A program made the position numbers and the translations under genes. From contig JBAQRB010000155.1 in assembly GCA_049295655.1 (NCBI GenBank), forward strand, positions 1 to 9,419: 9,419 nucleotides of DNA, read 5' to 3'. The notes beneath the pieces are model-generated. The model was not told the DNA's origin. It ran no database searches and saw only the letters and a list, made by a program, of their open reading frames with translations. Position 1 is the stretch's first letter. Every line of letters starts with the position of its first letter. Shown in pieces: positions 1 to 6,757 of this stretch. This stretch comes from CAJBIL01 sp049295655 (GTDB lineage: Bacteria; Pseudomonadota; Gammaproteobacteria; Burkholderiales; Rhodocyclaceae).

Positions 1-959
1 GCATCGGTCACGACGACCCCTTCGGACATCTCGGCAACGGCGCAGCCGGCCAGCCTGAGTTTGTCGAGAGAGGTCAGCAGCGCCTTGCGTGACTGTTGCC
101 GTTCGCTCATCAAGGACTGGAAGGTATTGGTCAGCTCTTCCAGCTCCTGCGGCTGGTCGGCCGGCAGCTTGACCTCGCTGTCTGGATCGCTGCGCAGGTG
201 GGCAATCGATTCCTGCAGTGCATGCAGCGGACGAATGATGGTGCGCAGGACGGCCCAGACCAGCAGGCCAAACAGGACGAGCCAGAGTCCGGCCTTGATC
301 ATGTTGCTCCGCACATCTCGCCAGTAGGTGGCCTCGAATTCGTCCATGTAAATTCCCGAGCCGATCACCCAGCCCCAGGGAGCAAAGCGTTTGACAAAGG
401 AAAGCTTGGGGTAGAGTTCCAGGGTTACGCCGCCGCTGGCAAGCGGCTTGTGCCAGTCGTAGGTGACAAAGCCCTTGCCGGTGGCTGAGTTTGCTACTTC
501 GTTCATGGCGACAAACAGGTTGTCGCTATTGAGCTGGCGAAAGTTGCTTTCCGAGCCATGGCGGTTTGACGTGGCGCGCAAGAATGCGGGAGTGTCGAGG
601 ACGGTGCCGTCCAGATCCGGTACGGTCGGATGCATGATCATGCGCGGCACGGGCTGGCCGAGATCGTGAATCCAGAAATATTCACGCTCGCTGTAGCGTA
701 GCGGGCGGATTGCCTGGATGGCTTGTCGACGCGCTTCGCTGTCGCTCAGGCGCCCGGCCTGCGCTTCGCTTTCGTAGTAGCGCAGGATCGAATGCGCCGT
801 TTCGACGAGTTGTTCAAGTTGCTGCTCCTTTTCGGTCCGCAGGCGCTGGCCGTGCAGCGCCATTTCGGCAACGTTGTCGGCCAGCACGACGACTGAAAAG
901 ACGCCGACCAGTAGCCAGAGCCGGGTCGAGATCGGCAGTTTCTTTAAATAACGGAGCAT
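1..959 (-). CDS. Membrane sensor with periplasmic sCache_2 domain, HAMP-like linker and PAS start (partial, C-terminus off the left edge)
   Basis: I translated this frame by hand. It stays open from the ATG at 959-957 to the window edge (about 320 residues). An in-frame TAA two codons upstream fixes this as the earliest start; no clear Shine-Dalgarno is visible. Residues 13-35 form a first membrane segment. Residues about 40-215 match a single Cache domain (sCache_2), with YFWIHD at 95-99 and following, a GKGFVTYDW stretch near 161-169 and WGWVIGSGIYMDEF near 195-208. A second membrane segment spans about 221-243. A HAMP-like region follows (IIRPL at 241-245, to about 295). The last visible residues, EGVVVTDA, look like a PAS start and closely resemble the PAS start of the upstream gene. 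The family senses small ligands, often organic acids, in the periplasm. The output is outside the window: a GGDEF/EAL, histidine kinase or other domain is possible, and GGDEF is favoured because of the neighbour. It is probably co-transcribed with the upstream GGDEF-EAL gene. Confidence 0.88.
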   Translation of the reverse strand, partial: MLRYLKKLPISTRLWLLVGVFSVVVLADNVAEMALHGQRLRTEKEQQLEQLVETAHSILRYYESEAQAGRLSDSEARRQAIQAIRPLRYSEREYFWIHDLGQPVPRMIMHPTVPDLDGTVLDTPAFLRATSNRHGSESNFRQLNSDNLFVAMNEVANSATGKGFVTYDWHKPLASGGVTLELYPKLSFVKRFAPWGWVIGSGIYMDEFEATYWRDVRSNMIKAGLWLVLFGLLVWAVLRTIIRPLHALQESIAHLRSDPDSEVKLPADQPQELEELTNTFQSLMSERQQSRKALLTSLDKLRLAGCAVAEMSEGVVVTD

Positions 960-981
960 GTTTTATGGCAGCACACAGGCT

Positions 982-1003
982 GCGTCGAAAACGGATTCGA
1001 CGC
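982..1003. repeat. Perfect 8-bp inverted repeat between the two signalling genes
   Basis: GCGTCGAA at 982-989 and TTCGACGC at 996-1003 are exact reverse complements around a 6-base loop (990-995). It lies in the 64 bases between the stop of the GGDEF-EAL gene and the start of the Cache gene. No T-run follows on either strand, so it is not a typical intrinsic terminator. It could be an mRNA hairpin that protects or uncouples the two cistrons, or a protein site. Confidence 0.6.
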
Positions 1004-1023
1004 TTCTGATCTGCATCCCCTGG

Positions 1024-3477
1024 TCATTGAAAGATGGGCGGGAGGCCCGTCGATTCTTGTGTTTTTCGCAGCCATTCGGCTTCAAGCACGTCAGCCGGTT
1101 GCGGTTTGGCGTAGAAGTAGCCCTGCAGTTCATGGCAGCCCATACCGCGCAGGCAGGCGACCTGGGCTTCGCTTTCGACCCCTTCGGCGGTCACCAGCAG
1201 GTGCAGGCTGTCGGCCATGCGCACGATCATCTGCGCGATGGCCAGGTCATCTTCATTGTCCGGCAGTTCGGAAACAAAGGATCGGTCGATTTTCAGCCGG
1301 GTAATCGGCAATTGCCTGAGAACGGCCAGTGATGAGTAGCCTGTGCCGAAGTCGTCAATGGCGATCCCGATGCCAAGATTCCTTAATGCGGAGAGCGTGT
1401 TCAATCCCTCGCGCATGCCTTCGATCATCACCCCTTCGGTGACTTCCAGTTCGAGCTGTTCCGCTGGCAGGCCGGTCTCGGCAAGAATCCGTTTGACCTT
1501 GGCGAGCAGGTCGCCGCGCACGATCTGCACGCCGGAGAGGTTGACCGCCATTTTCAGCGACGGACTGCCGGGGGCGGTCAGGGCATTCCATTGGGCGGCT
1601 TGTCGGCAGGCCGTTTCGAGCACCCAGTCGCCGAGCGGGATGATCAGGTCGGTTTGTTCGGCCAGCGGAATGAAGCGGTCGGGTGGAATCATTCCCTTTT
1701 GTGGATGCTGCCAGCGGATAAGCGCTTCGACACCGAGCAGCCTGCCGCTGTGGGCATCGACCTTGGGCTGGTAGAACAGGCGGAATTCTCCACGCACCAG
1801 CCCCTGTTTGAGTTCGGAGATCACCGTGAAGCGGTCGTTGGCGTGTTCGGTAAATTCCGGCCGGTAATATTCATGGCAGCCGCGGCCCTTTTGCTTGGCC
1901 CGATACATGGCAGTGTCGGCGTTGTGCAGCAGGCTTTCGGCGCTGTTGCCGTCGTGCGGAAAGATGGCGACGCCGATGCTTGCGCCGATCATGACCGAGC
2001 GGCCGAAAATCTCGGCGGGCGCGGTCAGCGCGTTGAGCATCTTGATCAGCATGACGTCGGTGTCGGCCTGTTCGCTGACGCCTTCCATGAATACGGCAAA
2101 CTCGTCGCCGGCCAGGCGCGCAACGGTATCGGATTCGCGCAGTGCGCTCCTCATGCGCTCAGCGACAATGCACAGCAGATCGTCTCCGGCGGCGTGCCCG
2201 AGGCTGTCGTTGACGGCCTTGAAATAGTCGAGATCGATGAAGATCAGCGCCAGCGAGCTGTGGTCGCGGCGCGCTCTGACCGTCGCGTGTTCAAGCCGCT
2301 CAAGGAACAGCGTCCGGTTGGGCAGCTGGGTCAGCGCATCGTAGTGCGCCAGGTGGCGCATGCGCTCTTCCAATTGCGTGCGTTCGGTAACGTCGCGGAA
2401 AAGCGATACGTAATGTGCCACCTCGCCGGCTTCGTTGCGGACGGCCGAAATGGTCTCCAGTGCGACGAACAGCTCGCCGCTCTTGTGCCGGTTCCAGATT
2501 TCGCCTTCCCAGCGACCGTCCCTGAGCAGCGCCGCCCACATCGCTTCGTAAAAAGCCGGTTCGTGACGACCGGAGCGCATGATGCTCGGCTTGCTGCCGA
2601 TCGCTTCCTCGGTGCTATAGCCAGTGATCAGCGTGAAAGCCGGGTTGACCCGGCGGATGATGCCTTCGGCATCGGTGATGACGACGCCTTCGAGACCATC
2701 CTCGAATACCTTGGAGGCGAGGCTGGTCTCGTCGAAGATGATGCGCCGCTCGCGTTCGAGCGCGATACCGCGCCGGCCGGTGAGCAAGAGTGCGATGAGG
2801 CCGATCAGCCAGATCCCGACGTGGGTAATCGTCAGGTTACGGTTCTGTTCGGTGGCGACGTTCAGGTAGGGGGCCATCGGGACCGAAACGCTGATTGCCC
2901 CACGGACCTCTCCCACCTTGAAACCGAGATGGCCGTGGCATTTCATGCAGCTCTGCTCCATCAGCATTGGCTTGATCAGGCGCAGGAAGGGCTGCCCATC
3001 AATCTCCGAAAGCGCCTGGACTTCCCTTTCCTTCTTGCTCTCGAAAGCTGTAATTGCCGCCAGTTCCCAGGGGTCGGCTAGATTGTTCGGGTTGAGCGCG
3101 ATCCGTCCGATGATCCGTCCCTTGACCCCGTAGAGCTCGCCGAACTCGTCCATCATCTGGCGCAGCATGTAGGCCGGGTTCATCAAGGTCAGTTGCTTGC
3201 CGTCGGTGGTGACGACGTCGCGGTCCGGGATGTGCGCCATCCACGGGCTGGGCGGCGTGTGTGCGCTTGGTGGTACATAGACGCCGCCGTGGCCGCTGGC
3301 CCACGAGCGGTAGGCGAGGTCCTTGTCGAAGTTGCTACGCGCGGTGTTGGTTGCCAGTTGCAGCGCCTGCTCATTTTCCTGATGGACGCACCAGTACAGC
3401 GAAAGTGCCAGCATAGCCGTCCAGACCAGTGCGGCGATCAGCAGGTTAAGCAGTGGATGGTGGGGCTGGCGACTCAT
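1024..3477 (-). CDS. Heme-c sensor DUF3365-PAS-GGDEF-EAL protein (c-di-GMP turnover)
   Basis: This 817-residue membrane receptor probably makes or breaks cyclic di-GMP. A first membrane helix spans about residues 10-30 and a second about 218-235. The periplasmic part between them resembles the DUF3365/Tll0287-like domain: GHGGVYVP at 62-69, LMNPAYMLRQ at 98-107, and a c-type heme motif CMKCH at 177-181. A PAS domain covers about 255-370. In the GGDEF domain (about 372-535) the signature is AGDEF at 456-460, with an RESD inhibitory-site match at 447-450. The EAL domain (about 552-805) has EAL at 584-586, DDFGTGYSSL at 708-717, KIDRSF at 729-734 and AEGVE at 764-768, so the phosphodiesterase side looks intact. 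Whether the AGDEF cyclase is active cannot be read from the sequence. The periplasmic position suits heme attachment by the Ccm machinery; the input could be redox state or a diatomic gas (inference). The Shine-Dalgarno is weak. It is the likely first gene of a two-gene unit with the Cache sensor. Confidence 0.93.
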   Translation of the reverse strand: MSRQPHHPLLNLLIAALVWTAMLALSLYWCVHQENEQALQLATNTARSNFDKDLAYRSWASGHGGVYVPPSAHTPPSPWMAHIPDRDVVTTDGKQLTLMNPAYMLRQMMDEFGELYGVKGRIIGRIALNPNNLADPWELAAITAFESKKEREVQALSEIDGQPFLRLIKPMLMEQSCMKCHGHLGFKVGEVRGAISVSVPMAPYLNVATEQNRNLTITHVGIWLIGLIALLLTGRRGIALERERRIIFDETSLASKVFEDGLEGVVITDAEGIIRRVNPAFTLITGYSTEEAIGSKPSIMRSGRHEPAFYEAMWAALLRDGRWEGEIWNRHKSGELFVALETISAVRNEAGEVAHYVSLFRDVTERTQLEERMRHLAHYDALTQLPNRTLFLERLEHATVRARRDHSSLALIFIDLDYFKAVNDSLGHAAGDDLLCIVAERMRSALRESDTVARLAGDEFAVFMEGVSEQADTDVMLIKMLNALTAPAEIFGRSVMIGASIGVAIFPHDGNSAESLLHNADTAMYRAKQKGRGCHEYYRPEFTEHANDRFTVISELKQGLVRGEFRLFYQPKVDAHSGRLLGVEALIRWQHPQKGMIPPDRFIPLAEQTDLIIPLGDWVLETACRQAAQWNALTAPGSPSLKMAVNLSGVQIVRGDLLAKVKRILAETGLPAEQLELEVTEGVMIEGMREGLNTLSALRNLGIGIAIDDFGTGYSSLAVLRQLPITRLKIDRSFVSELPDNEDDLAIAQMIVRMADSLHLLVTAEGVESEAQVACLRGMGCHELQGYFYAKPQPADVLEAEWLRKTQESTGLPPIFQ

Positions 3478-3517
3478 TTTTGTCGTTGTCTGGATCGAAC
3501 GCTATGAGCGAGATGTA

Positions 3518-3546
3518 AGTCTAGCATTTGTGCCAATCGGTGGTAT
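3518..3546 (-). promoter_or_regulatory. Weak candidate promoter for the GGDEF-EAL gene
   Basis: Read on the minus strand, TGCTAGACT gives an extended -10 element (TAGACT, 4/6 match, at 3523-3518). Seventeen bases upstream is ATACCA (3546-3541), a poor -35 with a 3/6 match. The predicted start would lie roughly 35 bases before the ATG. The -35 overlaps one copy of a 10-bp direct repeat. The terminator upstream means this gene needs its own promoter, but this particular match is weak. Confidence 0.25.
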
Positions 3547-3624
3547 CCGCCTGCTCCATGGAAATCGCCGGTAGCTGGTGCTTGCCTTGACCTTGTCGGC
3601 AGATGGAATGCTGTGTGGTATCCG
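3540..3624. repeat. Two direct copies of GTGGTATCCG, 75 bases apart
   Basis: The 10-mer GTGGTATCCG occurs at 3540-3549 and again at 3615-3624, both inside the leader region of the GGDEF-EAL gene. The right edge of the proximal copy overlaps the candidate -35. This could be a pair of regulator half-sites or chance. Apart from this pair, the candidate promoter and the terminator, I see no gene in the 281 bases between 3478 and 3758. Confidence 0.4.
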
Positions 3625-3664
3625 GTTTTTTTCTTGATGGGCGAAAGTGCACAGGCCGACATGC

Positions 3665-3698
3665 AAAAAGGGCCGGGAGGTTTCTCCGGGCCCTTTTT
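3665..3698 (-). terminator. Rho-independent terminator downstream of sodB
   Basis: A 10-bp perfect outer stem pairs AAAAAGGGCC (3665-3674) with GGCCCTTTTT (3689-3698). After one mismatch, four inner pairs (3676-3679 with 3684-3687) close a short loop. Read on the minus strand, the GC-rich stem ends in a run of five T, 60 bases past the sodB stop. The A/T ends are symmetric, so it could also work in the other direction, but no plus-strand gene reads into it. Confidence 0.85.
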
Positions 3699-3758
3699 GA
3701 TTGGTCGATCTAGGGTTTGGCCTCGACCGGTTATCTATTGCCGAAAACTTCCAAAAAA

Positions 3759-4346
3759 TCAACCGGCAAAGTTCCGCTCGGCGAAGCGCCAGTTGGCGAG
3801 ATTGGCGAGAACGGTCTCGACGAACTTCGGGCGCATGTTGCGGTAGTCGATATAGTAGGCGTGTTCCCACACATCGACGCAGAATAGCGCCTTGTCACCG
3901 GTGGTCAGCGGGGTGCCGGCGGCGCCCATGTTGACGATGTCGACCGAACCATCAGCCTTTTTCACCAGCCAAGTCCAGCCCGAGCCGAAGTTGCCGACGG
4001 CGGAGGTCTGGAAGGCTTTCTTGAATTCGTCGAAAGAACCCCACTTTTTGTCGATCGCATCCGCCAGCGCACCGCTCGGCGCGCCGCCGCCATTCGGCTT
4101 CAGGCAGTTCCAGAAGAAGCAGTGATTCCAGACCTGAGCCGCGTTGTTATAGACGCCGCCGGCCGCTGCCTTCTTGACGATGGCTTCGAGGTCGAGGTTT
4201 TCGAATTCGGTGCCCTTGATCAGGTTGTTCAGGTTGGTCACATAAGCTTGGTGGTGCTTGGCGTAGTGGTATTCGAAGGTTTCCTGCGACATGTGCGGTG
4301 CGAGGGCGTCCATGGCGTAGGGCAGTTGCGGCAACTGGTGTTCCAT
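3759..4346 (-). CDS. sodB: Superoxide dismutase, iron type
   Basis: This 195-residue cytoplasmic enzyme converts superoxide to hydrogen peroxide and oxygen and has the usual length for the family. The four metal ligands are visible: His27 (EYHYAKHH), His75 (WNH), Asp158 and His162 (DVWEHAYY). Gln71 in AAQVWNH and the glycine in GSGWTWL (121-127) are the arrangement typical of iron rather than manganese enzymes; cambialistic use of both metals cannot be excluded. Tyr35 fits the active-site gateway tyrosine. There is no signal peptide. A good Shine-Dalgarno (AGGAGA, minus strand, 4359-4354) stands 7 bases before the ATG. The gene follows xseA after 98 bases with no terminator between them, so read-through from xseA is likely, although a separate promoter in the gap cannot be ruled out. 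It ends at a strong terminator. Confidence 0.97.
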   Translation of the reverse strand: MEHQLPQLPYAMDALAPHMSQETFEYHYAKHHQAYVTNLNNLIKGTEFENLDLEAIVKKAAAGGVYNNAAQVWNHCFFWNCLKPNGGGAPSGALADAIDKKWGSFDEFKKAFQTSAVGNFGSGWTWLVKKADGSVDIVNMGAAGTPLTTGDKALFCVDVWEHAYYIDYRNMRPKFVETVLANLANWRFAERNFAG

Positions 4347-4444
4347 CTTGTTTTCTCCTGGCGGATTTTTGGGCGGGTTGTTGATGCTGGCCGGCTGTCG
4401 CCGCGTTGCTTTGCGTTGTCGGCAGCACGGCGGGTTTCGTGTTG

Positions 4445-5836
4445 TCAGTCTTTCGGGGCAATGGCAGCGTCGATGCTATCGTTCTTGATGACCGAGGTCA
4501 CTGTCGCATCAAGGCGACCACGATGCAAATGGACAGTGATCGCGCTGTTAGGTTCCATCGACTCGCTGTCGCGGACGATCTGGCCTCGGCTGTCGGTGAC
4601 GACGCTGTAGCCGCGCGCGAGGACTGCCGTGGGGTTCAGGTGCGTGAGGCTGGCTGCCAGGCAGCCGAGGTCGGCTGATTTCTGTCCCAGAATTTTCTGG
4701 CATTCGCCGTGCAGTCTGGCGGTCAGGGTGTCAAGGCGGCGCGTATGGCGACCGGTGTCCGGGCGGGCGAGCAGCAGGCGCTGGGTGAGGCTGGCCAATG
4801 CGCTGCGTCCGTGGGTGCTGGCTTGCGCCAGGCTGCTATCGAGGCGGCGTTGCAGGTTGCGCAGGATTTCATTTTGCTGGGCAATGCGTTGTGCCGGATG
4901 CTGCAGGCGGCGCGCCAGCCAGTCGACTTGCTGGCTGCGCTGGTTGAGTCCCTGTTCGATCTGGCGGCGCAGGGCCAAGTCGAGGTCGGCAAGGCGACGC
5001 AGGAGCGCCGCCTGCTCGGGAGCCGCCAGTTCGGCGGCGGCGGTCGGCGTCGCTGCACGCCGGTCGGCGGCAAAATCGGCGATGGTGAAATCGGTTTCAT
5101 GCCCAATCCCACTGATCACCGGCATGCGGCAGGTGCGAATCGCGCGCGCGACATTTTCGTCGTTGAACGCCCAGAGGTCTTCGATGCTGCCGCCGCCGCG
5201 ACAGACGATGAGAACATCGCATTCGTCACGCTCGCTGGCGCTGCGGATTGCGCTGGCGATCTGTGCCGCTACGCCATCGCCTTGCACCGGTGTTGGGTAG
5301 AGGACGATGGCGACCTGTGCGGCGCGGCGGCTGAGGGCGGTCAGGACGTCGCGCAGGGCGGCCGCCTGCAGCGAGGTGACGATGCCGATGCGGTGCGGAA
5401 AGGCGGGGAGCGGACGTTTGCTCGCGCTGTCGAAAAGCCCTTCGCGCTCGAGTTTTTCCTTCAGGCGCAGGAACTGTTCGTAAAGATTGCCGACGCCGGC
5501 ACGGCGCGCAGCTTCGACATTGAGCTGAAAGTCTCCGCGTGCCTCGTAAAGCGTCACCAGCACGCGTGCCTCGATGTGCAGGCCGTTTTCGAGGCGCCAG
5601 CCGAGTATCTGTGCACGGCTGCGGAACATGACGCAGCGTACCTGGGCGGCATCATCCTTCAGGGAAAAATAAACATGACCGGAACTGGCGTAGGTGAGAT
5701 TTGATATCTCGCCAGAAACCCAGCACAGCGGGAAGGATGATTCGAGGCGCTCGCGGGCAAGCCGGTTGAGCATGGACACGGGAATGACGGGGGCGGGCGG
5801 GGCAAGTGCCGGGCCGGAAAATAGGCTGTCTGACAT
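4445..5836 (-). CDS. xseA: Exodeoxyribonuclease VII large subunit
   Basis: This 463-residue protein is the catalytic large subunit of exonuclease VII, which degrades single-stranded DNA in both directions together with several copies of XseB and takes part in repair and removal of damaged strands. The N-terminal OB fold is at about 18-115, with VSGEISNL at 40-47 and SGHVYFSLKD at 52-61. The nuclease domain follows, with YPTPVQGDGVA at 180-190, CRGGGSIEDLWAFNDE at 212-227 and the conserved GHETDFTIADFAADRR block at 245-260. A long coiled-coil region rich in Leu, Arg and Gln follows (about 270-400). The typical C-terminal PTAVLARGYSVV motif comes near the end. Length and motifs are normal. The xseB partner is not in this window. 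The Shine-Dalgarno before the ATG at 5836 is weak. It heads a leftward unit with sodB and diverges from exbB. Confidence 0.97.
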   Translation of the reverse strand: MSDSLFSGPALAPPAPVIPVSMLNRLARERLESSFPLCWVSGEISNLTYASSGHVYFSLKDDAAQVRCVMFRSRAQILGWRLENGLHIEARVLVTLYEARGDFQLNVEAARRAGVGNLYEQFLRLKEKLEREGLFDSASKRPLPAFPHRIGIVTSLQAAALRDVLTALSRRAAQVAIVLYPTPVQGDGVAAQIASAIRSASERDECDVLIVCRGGGSIEDLWAFNDENVARAIRTCRMPVISGIGHETDFTIADFAADRRAATPTAAAELAAPEQAALLRRLADLDLALRRQIEQGLNQRSQQVDWLARRLQHPAQRIAQQNEILRNLQRRLDSSLAQASTHGRSALASLTQRLLLARPDTGRHTRRLDTLTARLHGECQKILGQKSADLGCLAASLTHLNPTAVLARGYSVVTDSRGQIVRDSESMEPNSAITVHLHRGRLDATVTSVIKNDSIDAAIAPKD

Positions 5837-6024
5837 GTGCCAATTCTACAGCCATGCCTGCGCATGCACATTTTCTGTGGGAGAAATGATCTCTCTGCGC
5901 TTAAGCAATGTTTGTTCTAACTTCATGAGTTTTAATGATAAAACGATTTCGCCTGTTTTTGTGGCAGTGTAGGAAAAACCCTTGTGGAAGCGTTACTTAT
6001 CGCTTGGGCTCACAATCGATTCAC

Positions 6025-6055
6025 AAGCTTATCCACAGATTTTGTGGATAAGCTT
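6025..6055. promoter_or_regulatory. 13-bp perfect inverted repeat carrying two facing DnaA boxes
   Basis: AAGCTTATCCACA (6025-6037) and TGTGGATAAGCTT (6043-6055) are exact reverse complements around a 5-base centre. Each arm contains the consensus DnaA box TTATCCACA: 6029-6037 on the plus strand and 6043-6051 on the minus strand. A weaker box-like 9-mer (7/9) abuts at 6017-6025, and another imperfect one is at 5983-5991 on the minus strand. A run of T continues to 6059, so RNA read rightwards would form a terminator-like hairpin, but no upstream plus-strand gene needs one. The likeliest role is a DnaA-responsive control site for the divergent xseA and exbB promoters, or a titration site. The match is seen directly; the function is inferred. 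Confidence 0.6.
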
Positions 6056-6078
6056 TTTTCTGATGCAGGGAGCGGGGC

Positions 6079-6107
6079 TTGTCGCTAGGCCCGGCACAGG
6101 CTAAAGT
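6079..6107 (+). promoter_or_regulatory. Candidate sigma70-like promoter for the exbB operon
   Basis: TTGTCG (6079-6084, 4/6 match to the -35) and TAAAGT (6102-6107, 4/6 match to the -10) are separated by exactly 17 bases. The predicted start near 6114 leaves a leader of about 25 bases that contains the exbB Shine-Dalgarno. The DnaA-box palindrome would then lie about 60 to 90 bases upstream of the start. Spacing is ideal, but the hexamers are only moderate. Confidence 0.35.
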
Positions 6108-6138
6108 TCCCGGCTGCGAGAAATCTTAGGGAGAAAGC

Positions 6139-6747
6139 GTGTTTTCCATCATTCAGGCTGCCGGTTGGCCGATCTGGCCGTTGTTGTTTGCGTCGATTAT
6201 TGCCGTCGCCTTGATTATCGAGCGCCTGCTTGCGCTGCGTAGTGCCAGGGTGGCTCCTGCCGGCTTGCTGCAGCGCGTGGTTGCCGAGTATCGGCAGAAT
6301 GGCGTCAGCGAGGCGATGATTGCCGATCTTGAGGCGCAATCCCCGCTGGGTCGCGTGCTGGCCGCCGGTTTGCGCAATGTCGGCAGTTCGCGTGAAATCA
6401 TGAAGGAGTCGATCGAGGAAACCGGGCGTGCTGTGTCGCATGAGCTTGGCCGCTATCTGACGACGCTGGGCACCATCGCCTCGATCAGCCCGTTGATGGG
6501 TCTGTTTGGCACAGTGGTCGGCATGATCGAGATTTTCGGCGCCCAGGCGCCGACCGGTACCAACCCGCTGCAACTTGCGCACGGCATTTCCGTGGCACTT
6601 TACAACACGGGCTTCGGTCTGATCATCGCCATTCCCGGGATGATTTTCTGGCGCCATTTCCGCGCGCTGGTCGATAGCTTCGTGATCGAGATGGAGCAGC
6701 AGGCCGTGCGTCTGGTCGAACTTCTGCACGGCGAGCGCAAGGCTTGA
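6139..6747 (+). CDS. exbB: ExbB/TolQ/MotA-family proton channel subunit
   Basis: This 202-residue inner-membrane protein forms, with ExbD, a motor that uses the proton gradient to do work at the envelope. Three membrane segments are visible: about 12-30, 108-134 and 150-172. The family signatures SPLMGLFGTVVGMIEIF (117-133) and HGISVALYNTGFGLIIAIPG (148-167) are present, including the channel-lining threonine of YNTGFG. The start is GTG at 6139, preceded after 5 bases by AGGGAG (6128-6133), which decides the start. The gene is the first of a packed rightward operon, 10 bases ahead of exbD. No tonB or tol-pal gene is nearby, so whether it energises TonB, another partner or envelope-lipid transport is open. 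ExbB is preferred to TolQ because of the lpxK-kdsB context and the short length. Confidence 0.93.
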   Translation: MFSIIQAAGWPIWPLLFASIIAVALIIERLLALRSARVAPAGLLQRVVAEYRQNGVSEAMIADLEAQSPLGRVLAAGLRNVGSSREIMKESIEETGRAVSHELGRYLTTLGTIASISPLMGLFGTVVGMIEIFGAQAPTGTNPLQLAHGISVALYNTGFGLIIAIPGMIFWRHFRALVDSFVIEMEQQAVRLVELLHGERKA

Positions 6748-6757
6748 GGGGCGGGCG

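Larger units (their letters stand above)
5837..6138. other. Divergent intergenic region between xseA and exbB, AT-rich
   Basis: No gene is visible in these 302 bases. By hand count, 5881-5940 has about 33% GC and 5941-6060 about 42%, against clearly GC-rich flanking genes. The region holds a small inverted repeat (GTTTTA at 5929-5934 and TAAAAC at 5939-5944), the DnaA-box palindrome at 6025-6055 and a candidate promoter for exbB at 6079-6107. A promoter for xseA must also lie here. A TATCAT on the minus strand within 5935-5944 resembles a -10, but no good -35 accompanies it. Confidence 0.7.

Noticed and set aside
96..488. Plus-strand open frame opposite the Cache sensor
   Set aside because: The minus-strand translation gives a continuous Cache-HAMP protein through this stretch; the plus-strand frame has no recognisable features.
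1591..3081. 496-codon open frame on the plus strand opposite the GGDEF-EAL gene
   Set aside because: It runs antisense to clearly coding PAS, GGDEF and EAL motifs, shows no family resemblance, and is explained by the GC-rich third codon positions of the real gene.
6025..6059. Rho-independent terminator
   Set aside because: The stem is followed by T on the plus strand, but no plus-strand gene ends before it, the stem is not GC-rich, and both arms match the DnaA box exactly.
5881..6060. Main chromosomal replication origin
   Set aside because: AT-rich DNA with two consensus DnaA boxes is suggestive, but only two strong boxes are present and dnaA, dnaN, gyrB and rpmH are absent; a regulatory or titration site is the safer reading.
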